A DNA stretch of 64,000 nucleotides from Actinernus sp. WN-2022 (GCA_030867875.1 JAOWCC010000577.1:88083740-88147739); one strand, 5' to 3'; shown: positions 42,732-54,768, counted from the first letter of the stretch. The notes: generated from the sequence alone by a model not told the origin. Program-made: numbers and translations.

Positions 42732-42834
42732 TAAATTAGTACTGTTCAGACCTAGTAACTTAGTAGGTTTTACTTTTTGTTTTTCCCTCTTCTGGTTTGT
42801 TTCTATCTCTAAAGAGGGCATGAATGGGGTTAAC

Positions 42835-43030
42835 TGACTACTGACAAACAGCCTTAAAAATAACTGACAAATGACGATTTTTTTACTGACAACTGACAAC
42901 CGAAAAATAACTGACAACTGACAAATTTGGTTTTTGTGGGTCAAACATTGTAAATTTTCTCTAGTAATGATTAACTAGGGCTAACTGACAACTGACAAAT
43001 GGCCAAAATTTTAACTGACAACTGACATGT
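42835..43030. repeat. Degenerate ACTGACAACTGACA-type short tandem repeat
   Basis: AACTGAC/ACTGACAA units recur irregularly around 42835-42935 and 42980-43030, separated by unrelated spacers. It encodes nothing recognisable. Confidence 0.7.
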
Positions 43031-43039
43031 AGACCCCCC

Positions 43040-43890
43040 CATTCAGACCCTCTCTAAAAGATAGAAATTTGGTCTATAACTGCCCTTGGCGCAAGTGTTT
43101 CGTAATCGCAAATAATTGACCGCCAAAGTGCTCAATTGAAATTTCAACCAAAATATTAAAACTGTGCGAAAAACTGCTACTGACTGGTGTTTGGCGATCC
43201 TCGTTATCCATGATGGCTCAATTGACGTACAATACACCCGGTAGTTGTCGTGGTAAGAGAAATTACCTTGGAGCGAGTAGTGAACGTGGTCGTAGCGAGA
43301 GCTAGAAGTCGGCTAGATCGGATGATAACACTGACTTGACATTTGTGTACATTTCAAAACCTTAAAATAACTAAAATCTGTCATCGATGGGCTTTTAGCG
43401 CGCTAGATTCTATTCAAGCTACCTCGCTAGGTAGCTTGGAACTTCAAAGTATTCCACCGACCACTAGCTAGCTAATCACCAGAGCAGAAAAACTGTTCAG
43501 ACTAAAGAAGCTCGCTACCTCCTGTGGTTAGCTAGCTAGATTTACTAGCCTGAACACGGCCACACGTTTACAATTTAGTCTGCAGGTCCGATAAAACTGC
43601 AGGTTCCAGTCGTAAACAGTCCGAGTTTGACCAAAGTGAAACGATCGAGCTGCTCGCGTCCGTAGATATATATTTCTTCGTTTGCACTTTTGACATGATA
43701 TAATTCTTCAAATGGCACCATTGTTTTATTTCTTATGTTTAATAATACAGTTCTCAGCTGTAAAAAAAATAGAACATTCTATGGAAGATTTCTTGTCCTA
43801 AAGTTTGGAAACGTAACACATGCATTTGACGCTAGAAAGTTCAGTACTCGCGGAAGTACGCAAGGTCAATTTACTAGTGGCAGTTTACTA
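43040..43890. other. Non-coding stretch
   Basis: Only short inverted repeats are seen: CAAGCTACCTCGCTAGGTAGCTTGG near 43416, and ACTAGCTAGCTAATCACC against GGTTAGCTAGCTAGAT near 43462 and 43522. No supported gene; ORF 43735-44049 overlaps the repeat that follows. Confidence 0.5.
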
Positions 43891-43894
43891 GTTT

Positions 43895-44515
43895 GCACTA
43901 TCGGCTGTTATGGAATGGAAACATACTTTCACAGCTTAATATGTATGTCGATTGGTCAGAAGGATATCTTGTTTAAATGCTACGGTCCTTTCGGCATCAG
44001 GAAATTTTTAAACGGGAGTTTTCGTACAGTATTTCAAGCTATGCTGTAGTGCGAGTTCAGTTACGCCACAAATGTCGGTGAAACTAATACCGTGTTCATT
44101 ATTATCGGTTTTCTCTATGGGTTCTCATGTATTCAATAATTACTTCTGGAGCTTCATATTTATGTCGATTGGTCACAATGATTTCCTCTTTCAGTTTTTC
44201 CCTTTAGTTTGGACATTAGGGATAATTATATCCTTGGAGATTTCGTACAGTTTAGCGACCGTTGTGTCGAAAGTAGAAACGTTCGTTTGTCATGAAAGTG
44301 CGTAAACAAACTGTCACAAGCGGTTTCATAGCAGCTCGATGTTTGACTCCCATATAGTCGATGATAACTTATATAGCTTCATATGTACGTCGATTTCTCA
44401 CAAGGATTTCCTCTTTCAGTCAGTTTCCCGTTAGTTTGCAATTGGACATTAGGGATTTATTCTTGGAGATTTCGTACAGTTTAGCGACTGTGTGTTGAAA
44501 GTAGAAAAGAGCCCA
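43895..44515. repeat. Degenerate tandem repeat of about 200 bp, three copies
   Basis: The block AGCTTCATATTTATGTCGATTGGTCACAATGATTTCCTCTTTCAG...GAGATTTCGTACAGTTTAGCGAC appears at about 44148-44262 and 44376-44487, with a more diverged copy at 43920-44040 (AGCTTAATATGTATGTCGAT ... TTTTCGTACAGTATTT). ORFs 43735-44049 and 44072-44305 are by-products. Confidence 0.75.
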
Positions 44516-44659
44516 TCTGGCCTTTCACTCGGGCCACATGAGATAATTTGAAGATGAAATACACTTTCATTTGAATTTGATTGAAAATAGATCAAAAACT
44601 CGGGGAAATGTCCGGCTAAAACTGTATGAATAAATGTGAAATGAAACATAAATTTCATA

Positions 44660-45825
44660 GCAAGAAAAACATGTAATTCCTAATTAGAAAGCTCTTCTAA
44701 GTCCGCTTCTCAAATTCACAGACTGTTTTACAAAAACATTTGGGCTTATCGACACAAGAGTTCAGTTGACCTTTCAAATAATTTATTCTGAGGTACGCAT
44801 ACTCTAAATCACAGAGATGTTAAATAAAGCGATAATTAGAAGAAAAAGTACATTAACAGACAAACTGAGAGGAAATGTATTCAAATCTAAAAGAGTTTAC
44901 TTACAGTACTTACGTAACTGAATCTTTCGTTTTGGTTCTATTGTTAGTGTTGTTGAAAGCATTCCACATTCGTGCACATATGCACTGAATCGGAATGAAA
45001 GTCGAAGCCTACCTCGAACTTAACTTTCAGCTAACCTGTTTCCTTTCATTCCACAATGAATAATAATCTCATAAAGTAAGCCCGTAGCTTTCAATAAATT
45101 TGGCAGTGTCTGAATGAAACAGCTAGATCTTTTCCAATTTCTCTCACGAGTCACGGCAGAAGACAGTCTCAAATTAAAGAACTTGAATTTTGATCCTCTT
45201 CACAGTAACGTAATTTAACGTCTCCGATCAATTCCTCTCTCTTTGCTGGCAGTTCATGCTTCTTGTTCGTGTAGTTGCCCCACTGAGCCGTAACCACAAA
45301 ACGAGCACAGCATTTCAGTTGGCATACACTGCGTACATCTGCTTAACTAATTAGATTTGTAAAAATCTTAGCGGATCATGTAAATATTCCGCTTGGCTCA
45401 AATATGATGGTTTCTGCCGTAAAAGTTCATTTTTTGTTTCAGTTTTCCCCATATTAGCAGACTTGTATAATGTCTCGAGCTCTCCGAATCCAGTAGAAAG
45501 ACTCTGGTTATTCTGTCGTAAAACATGGACCTGACCCAAATTTAGGTTGTATTGCATAATTGCCCACGATGGAATAGATTTCTGACAATGACTATTTGAA
45601 ATTGATATCTCCTTGTCTCGCCTAGTCTGAGCTTGGAACTTTCTTATCTGAGCGCGCCTGAGGAAATCTAACCTTTGTTTGCGTGACCAGCACAGTGCAA
45701 TCTGATTGGTTCGAATTTGACCTTTAACGCATGCGCAGAAGCCGTCTGACATGAAATAAAAAAATAAATAAAATTATAACGACTTGCATTTTAAGACTCG
45801 GCGCTGCCACAGGCAGCCCGAGTAA
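44660..45825. other. Non-coding stretch, nothing recognised
   Basis: The 133-codon frame at 45351-45752 (minus) is the longest and shows no domain. No strong repeats by eye. Confidence 0.45.
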
Positions 45826-46140
45826 TTACTACTTACTACTACTACTACTAACCAGCTGTGTCATAATCCAAGAACAGGCCTTTCAGGTAAGCTGGGGTAA
45901 GACCGTTAATGGTTTTATACATCAAGACGGCGTTTTGCCTTCTACGTGTAAGTGATAAATTGTCCCATCCAAGTTTGTCTAACAAGAAAGATGAACTTGT
46001 ATCGTAGCTACATTTTAGACGCGACGCGTTTAGATTTAACTCAGTATTGGCTATGAGCCATTGATTTAAGTTTGCCAGTTTATTGTTCTGTCTCATTCTC
46101 TGGAGTAGTTGGATTTGATGCGGAAAGGCTGGATCGGTAT
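45826..46140 (-). pseudogene. CR1-like LINE C-terminal fragment
   Basis: Frame 46096-45848 has SSFLLDKLGWDNLSLTRRRQ and AVLMYKTINGLTPAYLKGLF, the LGWxxLxxRR...YKxxNGLxPxYL signature of CR1-type ORF2 C-termini. It ends at a (CTA)n tract (45833-45849), its 3' tail in reverse. Confidence 0.85.
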
Positions 46141-46329
46141 CATCGGCATCGAAACTTCACTTAATTTTGGCGATAAAACATTCATGATTGGTTAAAATAA
46201 AATAACTTTAGATGTCGAGTGTTTGAACCAAAAGGTATTTACAACAGAGTTTACCCAAACAAGGCCAACCCAGTTGGAGCCTTGATATTCGATTGATATT
46301 GATAAACTCTGCGTTCTGGATTAAGATAA

Positions 46330-46976
46330 TTCCTAACGATAATCATAGAAATAATACAATCATTAATAAATCATTAAATCATTAATTAATTAGTAATGTT
46401 CGGTATCTAGCGCATAGTTTAAGGGAATGAAAACCAGCCTATCCTATGTAGTTTCGCCCAACTAGAATACAATTTTGATGTATTACTCCCGCAAATGAAG
46501 TTCAGGGGGGGTTAAAGCGGTTTTTCTCGCATTTTGCTTGGCCGAGCGGGGCCTGGGCAACTGTTTAACGTTAATTCTGTCTTTCGGTATAGAGGTTTTG
46601 CACCACCACGTGATGGCAGCCATGTTGGTGGCCAGAACAATAGAATGTTATTCCTTTGAGATTTAATTTTTCACATGATTGAACAAATCTCATTGTTCTG
46701 GCCACCAACATGGCTGCCATCACGTGGTGGTGCAAAACCTCTATTGAACTTGAAAACTTAGGAACCGATCAGTTTTGTCATGAATGACATTCCCGAGATA
46801 TGTTGCCAAAACAAATGGGTATACCATTGGGGTAGGGAATATTTGTAATTCGTGGTTTAATGTTTGGTATGTTGCACATAGCTAGGGAAAATAAAAGTAA
46901 GCCTATCTGATATAATTTCATCCAGAGAGATTTTTTTTTATGTAACGCTCGCGCAAATGAAGTTCAGGGGGGTTAA
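46330..46976 (+). repeat. Family A dispersed repeat, second locus, part 1
   Basis: Collinear with 10745-11094 and 13767-13880: TATCTAGCGCATAG, CTTGGCCGAGCGGGGCCTGG, GAACCGATCAGTTTTGTCAT, GGTTTAATGTTTGGTATG. It lacks the Penelope insertion and so is its empty site, but carries its own MITE at 46592. It is broken at 46977 and resumes at 48790. Confidence 0.88.
46592..46741. mobile_element. MITE, 150 bp, TA-flanked (GAGGTTTTGCACCACC ends)
   Basis: GAGGTTTTGCACCACCACGT and its inverted partner bound a fold in which GGCAGCCATGTTGGTGGCCAGAACAA also pairs. TA lies outside each end. The family A copy at 10950-10970 lacks the element (CGGTATCGAAC). A Tc1/mariner-type TA target is likely; the boundary is ambiguous by 2 bp. 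Related sequence at 59078-59147. Confidence 0.85.
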
Positions 46977-48789
46977 GGTATCAGGAGCCCTTTATGCGAT
47001 CATTTTTGTGAACAAAATATTACTGATTTTTTAGAATGTTCAAAGTGAATTCTACAGTTTAGAAATATGGACGGGAAACAGGCTGTCAACGGCTTATTAG
47101 CACTTGTGAAGCGTTCTCATGGAAACCGCGAAAAAACACGTGAACTTTTATAAATAAACACGAATCGCGCTCACTCGTCTAGCTCATCTTGAAGCCGTTG
47201 AGTTGCAAATATTCATTTACGTTTCACACAGAAATCATATCTAAGATATAGTTTTATAATATATATATAGCTCAATTCGTAATTTGAAGCTAGCTGCCTA
47301 GGGAGGGCTTATGTTAATTTTCTTCCGTGAAGAAACGAAAGTCGACGCTGACGACATATCAGTAACCATTAGATAATGAGTGGGCAGAAGTTGGAGATTC
47401 TGCAAAGTCAATTCCAAGTTGAAAGAGTGCAAGTGCCCATATTAAACTTCGCCCCGAAGTTTCGACTGTAACTTCGCCTTCGATAGCCGAAGACGAAGAA
47501 CAACAGAAACCTAACACGATCTTCCATAACAGTTATTGTACTGGTTTGGCTGTTTCTCTACGCTTTCTTCTTCTTTGCCTTCTCTGATCACTCATGATTT
47601 CTGTGAAATACCATGACAATGGTAACGCTAAAATTGAACTTGTCTACTGCGATATTCAAACCGAAGATATCGCACCGAAGAGCTAACTTATCGTGGTCTG
47701 CGTAGTCCTTCACAGAAGCGCGCAAAATCGCATGGGGCCTTTCATGAACAACATGGTATCGTGTTCTCCTATACCTACTGCTCAACATCAAATACTGGAA
47801 AAATGACATTCTTAATGACAGATAAGTTAATTGTGTCAACAAACCTCAGTGGGATGGCAGAAAACTTTCAAACCATTTTTTACGGCGTTATAAATGCAAG
47901 TTTTGTAGCATGTATTCGAAGCACCTGTCCCTCTAGATTTAAATAGATCAGATTGAAAATTGGCATATGGCTAGATCAATATGTTGACAAAAAAACGTGT
48001 CTCACTTTTTTTATGCGTTGTTTTGTTCTTGAGATACTTTCATTTTTCGTTCTTCAACCCCTAAAAAAAGGTGTTCCGGATCTTTGCAGTTGATTATTTT
48101 CGCGACGGAATAAGATATCAGAAAACTGAGACACCATTTTTTAGATCAATATCTCTACTTTATGAAGGTCGTTTCAGCGCGGATTTCCGTCAAATTTCCG
48201 AGGGACAGGAGCTCCGGGTATAAGGTATGGTCAAATTGGATTAAAATCACAATAAATAAAAGAGTATTTACTAATGAGGAAAATCAAGCTGTTTTCTAGA
48301 ATCTATGTTTATTAAGCTTTCAGAAAATATATACTTTGTAGGGGTTTTCTTGAATTTAACGCGCGCAATTGAAAGTTTTCGGGAAGCGCTCTTGAATTTC
48401 CAATTTTGGAGTTTGAGTTGGGAAATCGGAAACCGGTCAGATTTTTTTCTGGATCCGCGCCTGCACAAGGCCTACTAAAAGCAAACAAAGTACTTTTCAG
48501 CCGTCCTCAGACTTAATGATGTTCTCAAGCTCTCTGACAGTGGCATTTTTCTCCAAAATTAGGGCACATTTCATTGGAAACCCTACAGAAGTTGCAATAC
48601 CTACCGTCGACCAGTTCGTAGAATTCACCCGAATGGCATTGTGGAGAAAGTTTGAGCCCTCGGTTTAAAAAGTCAGCAGTATTTAACTACCCCGAGCTAG
48701 CCAAACTTGAACTGAAGGGGGAGGGTTGAGTTAGCACTCAGGATTTCACCAATTGAGCTCACACACGATCGGACGACAAAGAGTTAAAG
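46977..48789. other. 1.8-kb insertion in family A, unclassified
   Basis: Family A stops at GGGGTTAAGGTA and resumes after AAAGAGTTAAAGC at 48783. TTAA occurs at both junctions but no terminal inverted repeats were found, so the insertion mechanism is unclear. ORFs inside (47588-47842 minus, 47761-47946 plus, 48271-48468 minus) have no recognisable domain. Confidence 0.45.
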
Positions 48790-48912
48790 CATTTTGAAAT
48801 TTTCTTTTTTTCTGTCATTTCCCCCCTGAAATTTAATCTCAGCCAAATTAAGAAGACCCCCTGCAGTTTTCTATGTGTAACATTTTGGTGAAAACTCCAT
48901 GTCTCTACACTA
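48790..48912 (+). repeat. Family A, second locus, part 2
   Basis: TTTTGAAATTTTC, AGACCCCCTGCAGTTTTCTA and GTGAAAACTCCATGTCTCTA match 13890-14015; then a Penelope fragment begins. Confidence 0.88.
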
Positions 48913-49520
48913 ACGATTTCCTTAACAAACTACACAAACTTGCCGTAAACCTCCAGCTAACGCTATGCTTGTCACTCTTGACGTTTCTTCATTGATGCAT
49001 GTCGTCACTTTCTTCAAACTCGTAACAACAAACACATTCTCACTGAAACGCTTTGTGATTTAATACGCATGATCCTTACTATGAATAACTTTTCATTTAA
49101 TAATAAACACTATCTCCAGATCCACGGCACAGCTATGGGGAACCTGTATGGCTCCCGCTTTTGCTAATTTATTCCTTGGTAATTTTGAAACTAAAGCTCT
49201 TTCTAAAGCCCCTGACCAACCACACTTGGTTGAGATATATCGACGATATTTTTATGATATGGACGGAGGGGCAAGATCGTTTAAAAATATTCATCGATTA
49301 TCTCAATGCTCTTCATCCCACCATTAAATTCACTTCTTCCTATAGTTTCACAGACATTTCATTTCTCGACGTTACAGTCATCCTCAAAGACGGTAGCATC
49401 GAAACAGATCTCTACACCAAACCTACTGATAAACACCAACACCTACTCTACTCGTCTTGCCATCCCTTACATACTAAAAAGTATATCCCTTTTAGCTTAG
49501 CACTCCGCATTCGCATGTCT
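48913..49520 (+). pseudogene. Penelope-like element fragment with RT catalytic box
   Basis: The broken frame contains LHKLAVNLQLT, then MAPAFANLFLGNFE and, in frame 49161-49523, RYIDDIFMIWTEGQDRLKIF, HPTIKFTSS, SFLDVTV and LYTKPTDKHQHLLYSS. RYIDDIF is the RT box missing from the 11-13 kb palindrome; the overlap (IWTEG...YTKPTDKHQHLLY) shows the same or a closely related family. It is truncated before the GIY-YIG domain and has frameshifts. Confidence 0.9.
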
Positions 49521-49862
49521 TGAATGAAGCTGTAGCTTTATTATAATAAAATCAGTTTTGGTACTAAACACGACGAACGCACTGCTGCGAACCTTGCAAA
49601 ACTGATGTGGGAGGGGTGAAAAAGCGTATGCATTTGCTGTTAATAGTAGTACCCTCCCCCATTAGAAAGGGATTGAATAAAGTTGCAGCATCAAAATCAT
49701 AGTCTTGGACTCTTGGTACTAAACATGATGAATACAACATATCGTTTGCGAATTTTGTGTAAGTTCTGCAAAGTTTACAAATATAAGGGGGGAGGGGTGG
49801 AAACCATTGTATGATTATCGTTAGCGGTACCCACTTGTAATAATAATAATAATAATAATAAA
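49521..49862 (+). repeat. Family A, second locus, part 3, with (AAT)n
   Basis: Two of the ~165-bp blocks (CGAACCTTGCAAAACTGA, TAGTACCCTCCCCCATTAGA) end at GATTATCGTTAGCGGTACCC and run into (AAT)n at 49838-49862, exactly as at 14940-15003. Confidence 0.88.
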
Positions 49863-50160
49863 TATTTAATATGCATAGGTAAAGTACTTATCTATGTTAC
49901 ATTTGGTATGGTGATATATTAAGAAATGTAGCAATAATAAAAGTAATTGTAATTTGATGCGCTTACATGAGAGTAGGAAACTACGGCCAAACCATAATTA
50001 AAAATTAATCTATTGATATATATAACTGGTCTCGAAGCGTTGTGTGTTTACTCTGGGCCTGGCGCTGGTTTTATTCCTTAAAGCATATTAAGTAGTAGGT
50101 TTAAATTTAGGGGTTATAAACATTAGCGGGTGCGAGGACTGTGCTTTGTTTATTTTGTAA
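49863..50160. other. Non-coding stretch, nothing recognised
   Basis: AT-rich sequence between the (AAT)n tract and the 3' end of a minus-strand LINE. Confidence 0.5.
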
Positions 50161-50169
50161 ATACGCATG

Positions 50170-53111
50170 TCGCAATTTTCCAAGATTTTAATATTTTATT
50201 TATTTATATATTCGTGCTTACATATTTGTTACATTCGTAATACAAAGACAATTTCTAATTACACAGTATTAAAATAAGAACAAGAGATGGTGCTAAGGAG
50301 AGGTTAGTGGCTAGTCAGTGTGTAGTCACTATAGTACTGAACAACGATGATTACATTGGATTTGCGTTGAAGTACAAAATAATTATTTTCCATTTGTTTT
50401 CAAATTTCACGAGTGTCTTTGACGTTGGAGCAATATGTTTTTCTATGTTTAGCTTTTGTTTAAGTAATATAAGGAACACAGGAAAATATTTTTGTGTATA
50501 AAATGAAGAGTAAAGGAAATACTTGCCAAGTAGAATTAGATAATTAAAAATGTAGCTTTCCTTGTATTTACCAACAAATCCGTAAATTATAGCTTTTAGC
50601 GCAAACAATGGAACCTGTTGTTGAAACGTATTGGAATACCATAGTTTAAATTCCGACCAGAAGGAGGCGGTAACAGAACATTCATAGAAGATATGTTTTA
50701 TGTTGTGTGACGATGACGCATCACAAACATTACAATTTGGAGAGTCGGTTTTCTTCATTTTGAACAGTAGATTCCTGGTACATAATATATTGTGGACAAT
50801 TTTATATTGAAAAAAACAGACAGTTTTGTCTCTTTTGTGACCTGGAAAGGCAACAGATAAATTGAAGGTAGATCATCTTCCTTAATTCCGAGCTCCAGCG
50901 TTTTTAATTCAGCTGTAGGTTTTGCAACACTTTTTGACAACAGCTGGCTATACGTCTTTCTACAAGTTATCTGTGTTGGGACTGTATTGTCTGTATTAGT
51001 AATTTTAGTAGTGTTGTTAGTTTTAATTTTTGTTTTCCACTCTTTCGGAATGGAGCTAAGTATAATACCATAATATTCAATAAAATTGCATTTTACATTA
51101 TATTTGTTAATGAAGGCATTATAAGAAAGAAAGGTGTGTTCATCTTTAAGAAACTGTGTTACTTTGCTGATTCCGGCTTCTTTCCAATTTGCTTTATAGA
51201 TGGGGAAACCTTTTTGTTGTATATTTTTATTGTTCCAAATAATTTCTTCTAAAATAGTTGTTTTAGATTCAGTATTGTGTTTTTGTAATTCTTTCCAGGA
51301 GCTTAAAATTTGTTTATAGAATAAGGGCAGGTTATCAAGTTTCAATAAAAGTTTCCCGCCATGACTTTGTAACAAGTGAAGTGGATTACTTTCCAGGTAC
51401 CACCATAGTTTGTTATTAGGTGTTTTACCCAGGTAATTTTAAGAGCTTTTTCTAACAAGACGAAGTCAACCATTCTTAAGCCTCCCTGTTTTTTATCTCT
51501 TATTAATGTTGATCGCTTTATCTTAGGCGGCTTTTTACTCCATACAAAACAAAAATATGTTTATTTACTTCTTCAACAAAATATTTGGGGGTAGCTAAAA
51601 CGCTGGAAATAACAATAATTGTAGCTAGAGCCAGTGATTTAACAATTGTAATTTTTCCATAAATCGACAGATCTCGGGTAGACCAAATATCGAGGATTTT
51701 CTTTAACGTAATTAATTTTTCATTAAAATTCTTATTCTCGGCAGCTTGATTATTATACGAAAAATAAACTCCTAATGCATATATATATATAGGTTCATCT
51801 GGTATGTTGAAGTTTAAAATGTTTTCCTTTGAAGTTCTGAGTGAACCAAGCCACATTGGCTTCCGTCTTTGCGTTGTTTATTTTTAGTCCAGAACAGTTT
51901 TTAAATCGGTTAAGAAGATCCATAAGGTTTTGGACGGAATTTTTATCTTGCAGAAAAACTGTGGTGTCATCAGCGTATTGTGATATTTTTATTTCACTGT
52001 CATCAACATGGATTCCTTTGATGTCTTTTAAATATCTGATGGCATTGCCTAATATTTCGATTGCGATAATAAACAGTATGCCAGACAATGGGCAACCTTG
52101 TCTTACGCCTCACTCCAAATGAAAAAGCTCAGTCGAATAATCATTATTGGGTATACAACTGGATATATCTGTGTAGAACAATTTCACCCACTCTTTTAAT
52201 ACAGGCCCAAAATTGAAAAGTTCAAGAGCTTTCTGGATGAAATTCCATTTTATTGAATCAAAGGCTTTTTCAAAATCTAAGAACAGAGCGACACCCGGAA
52301 TGTTTTTTTTGTTTTGTATACTCCATCATATCTGAAATAAGTCTTATATTTTCGCCAATGTTCTACCTTTAATGTAGCCGGTTTGACATGGGTGGATGAT
52401 GTCCGGTAGAACTTTTTCGATCCTTGAGGCAATTACTTTGGTAGCGATTTTATATAGTCTATATTTAACAACGAGATAGGTCTCCAATTTTTAAGATAGG
52501 TCAGTGCAGTTTTTGATTTTCTTTGGGATCAATGTTATCACTCCTTGTCTTTAATAAAAGCATAGTTAAAACTTTCAACTATAAGGGAATTAAGCTGCTT
52601 CCAGAAAAAGTAGTACAAATTTGATGTGAATCCGTCTGTGCCTGGCGTTAATTATTTTAAAATTGTTTTAAAGCTTTAAAACATTCTTCGTTAGTGAAAG
52701 GTTGATCACAATAATTTCGTTGGTCGGTGCTTAGCTTCGGTAATTCGGCTTTGTTGAAAAATACTTCTTCAACTTCAGAATTTATTTACGAGTTGTGGGA
52801 TTCATAAAGATTTTGATAGAATAATTTTGTTTCACAAAGTATTTGCTTTGGATCATTTATCATGGTATTGTTTTGAAGATGCACAGAAGTAATGTGTTTT
52901 TTGGTGTGTTGCTTTCTTTCTAGATTGAGAAAATATATATTATTTCTTTCGCCGAATTCGCACCAACGCGCTCTGCTCCGAATTATCGCTCCTCTCGTTT
53001 TCGACTCTACAATTCCTTGTATAACTTTAGTTACATAGTTACATAGTTATAACTTTATATTACTGGGTTTTTCATTTATTTGGGTATTTAGCTTATTTAG
53101 CTCAATAGATC
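50170..53111 (-). pseudogene. Tx1/L1-like LINE, 3' half (RT and C-terminus)
   Basis: On the minus strand, from right to left: linker IIRSRARWCEFGERNNIYFL (near 52960), a GYIKGR-like piece near 52370, SGILFIIAIEILG and ISQYADDTTVFLQD (frame 52088-51795), LSIYGKITIVKSLALA (51856-51518), a thumb/C-terminal frame (51375-50755), and CNVCDASSSHNIKHIFYEC (50758-50351), the terminal zinc motif. Several frameshifts. It resembles the element at 25354-28365 in organisation but is diverged. Its 5' half lies at 58681-59620, displaced by the Harbinger insertion. Confidence 0.9.
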
Positions 53112-53113
53112 TA

Positions 53114-53150
53114 GAGTTGTTCCGCACAAAAGCGTTAGAGATGCAAATAT
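53114..53150. repeat. Harbinger left terminal inverted repeat
   Basis: GAGTTGTTCCGCACAAAAGC through GCAAATAT, complementary to 58642-58678 with two mismatches in 37. Confidence 0.9.
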
Positions 53151-53554
53151 ATAGGCGAATCCTTGTTTACGTTTTTTCCTCATTAGCATACATCAAACTT
53201 CAAGCGACGTACATACAAACAAACAGAGTCCATAAATCGAAAGAGATTGTCACACTTGATAATCACCGAAAATTTGAGAGTGATATGATAAATATATTTT
53301 GAGGAATGAGCGTTTAAAAAGCTCAAAATTTACAATGAATGTATGGCTGTCAGCAACTCTTGACCCCCAGCCCATTTTATAGTTTTGAAAAGTCAATTTC
53401 TCCGTAAATATTTAACATATCAATCTCAAATGTTTGGTAGTTACTCGGTTTAAAATTCTCTTTCAACTGATATAGTCTGTTTGTTTGTAGCTTGAAGTTT
53501 AATTTATGCTAATGAGGCAAAAATGAAAACAATGACGTCAGCAAGGATTCGCCT
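53151..53554. mobile_element. Foldback MITE nested in the Harbinger TIR, 404 bp
   Basis: Starts AGGCGAATCCTTG and ends CAAGGATTCGCCT, with inner complementarity (CTCATTAGCATACATCAAAC against GTTTAATTTATGCTAATGAG; ACAAACAAACAGA against TCTGTTTGTTTGT). It splits the left Harbinger TIR, whose right-hand equivalent near 58630-58642 is uninterrupted. AT (or TA) flanks both sides. Confidence 0.83.
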
Positions 53555-53669
53555 ATACCGTTAGACCTTAGACGTGCAAATTACAGCGAAAACCGCACGC
53601 GCACTCTTCGTTAAGTCGCTTGATTGTTTTTTTGTTAAATAGATTTAAACGAGCAATTCTTTTCTAATG

Positions 53670-53927
53670 CTAACAGCGTAATTTAAACACTCGCATCGGA
53701 CCACTGTATACACTTTGATATGACACTTGCTCAAATAATGCGAGACGCCGCTTAGTTAGATACGTGCATAACTCTATGACACTCAGTAATAGCCATCTCG
53801 GATGGCGCCAAATTCCTGTTGTATATTTGAAATCCTTCAGGTGTTTGAACACATGTTCAATTTTAACTCTCTTGCGAGACAGTTCTCGATTAAATCGTCT
53901 AGCTATTCGTCTATATCTGTTGTTCAT
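53670..53927 (-). pseudogene. Harbinger transposase, C-terminal part after frameshift
   Basis: This frame reads NNRYRRIARRFNRELSRKRV and KIEHVFKHLKDFKYTTGIWR. The Glu of KIEHVF is the third member of the DDE triad (compare VERAF-type motifs in HARBI1 relatives). Upstream codons in the same frame (RNLPLLTPFRQAQIRIM, about 53930-53985) link it to the main domain at 53971-54768. Confidence 0.85.
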
Positions 53928-53970
53928 TATTCTTATTTGTGCCTGTCTAAATGGTGTTAGCAGTGGTAGG

Positions 53971-54768
53971 TTACGGCGAGTATCTCTTATCAGCCAGGAA
54001 CACTACACCTGGAGGAATGTCTAGCGTCAGTCCAGGCCCTATTGGCTCCATTAGGCGATAACTCTGCGAATCATGGGTGCTCCCTAAGAAACCGGCTTGT
54101 AGAAATCGAATGTGGCCGCTATTGTCACAGATCATTTGAGTGTTCAAAAGATGAAAATGTCTATGACCGCTGTAAAATTCGCGCTGTGGCTTGATCGACG
54201 GGACAAGTATTTCATGTGGCGTAACATCTATACACCCAACAGTGTTAGGAAAATGTTGCCAAGTATTACGCATTCCATTCCATTCTCTGTTGCTAGGCCA
54301 GGTCACTGCCAAACTGAAATGGCGCCACAGAACACTTATTCCTTGGTACAGTAAAGCGCATACGGTTTGTGGACTGACATCAAACAATAGTGAAAGGGTG
54401 TGTACATTCGGGTACTTTCGAAGCCAAATAAACACAAGCAGTATCCTGTTCACTATGCTCAGCTTAAACCTCCCCGCTCGCTGCCTAGGGTTGCCACGTC
54501 TTGTCAGCATAAAAAAGCGTGGAGCAGTATGTCGTGCAATTTCTAGGAACGACTCCGGCGTTTCCCCTGTATTCAGCCAAAACAGGTACCGTTGTCGGCA
54601 GATGAGAGAAAACACATCTCGTCCATGGAACACTTGACCATGAAAGTCATAAAATAATCGGTCTCTAAGTGATAGTTGAAGTTGGAGTGGAGGAGCAATG
54701 AGGGTGAATAAACATAAGAATTGTCCCAGTACGCTAACCAAGAGTGTGGTAATATTTTCTGTCTCCAC
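53971..54768 (-). CDS. PIF/Harbinger-type transposase (DDE_Tnp_4 fold), main domain
   Basis: 265 codons from a Met at 54768. Residues ~100-150 form a helix-turn-helix-like region (LSIVNRILLVFIWLR, FDVSPQTVCALLYQG). Catalytic motifs: GCIDVTPHEI (Asp181), GSTHDSQSYR (Asp233) and FLADKRY (Asp260); the Glu lies in the next frame at KIEHVF. A single frameshift at the CTCGCCG stretch near 53975 separates the two, so the copy is one mutation from a full-length DDE protein. In this superfamily a second, Myb-like protein normally assists; see 57872. Start uncertain: the first ~45 residues are hydrophobic and atypical. Confidence 0.9.
   Translation of the reverse strand: METENITTLLVSVLGQFLCLFTLIAPPLQLQLSLRDRLFYDFHGQVFHGRDVFSLICRQRYLFWLNTGETPESFLEIARHTAPRFFMLTRRGNPRQRAGRFKLSIVNRILLVFIWLRKYPNVHTLSLLFDVSPQTVCALLYQGISVLWRHFSLAVTWPSNREWNGMRNTWQHFPNTVGCIDVTPHEILVPSIKPQREFYSGHRHFHLLNTQMICDNSGHIRFLQAGFLGSTHDSQSYRLMEPIGPGLTLDIPPGVVFLADKRYSP

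Noticed and set aside
45351..45752. 133-codon minus-strand ORF as a gene
   Set aside because: No motif, odd composition, and no conservation evidence available.
46977..48789. piggyBac-type element in family A (TTAA at both junctions)
   Set aside because: No terminal inverted repeats and no transposase; TTAA already exists in the family A target sequence.
53117..53302. ORF at the Harbinger left end
   Set aside because: It lies across the terminal inverted repeat and the nested MITE, so it is incidental.
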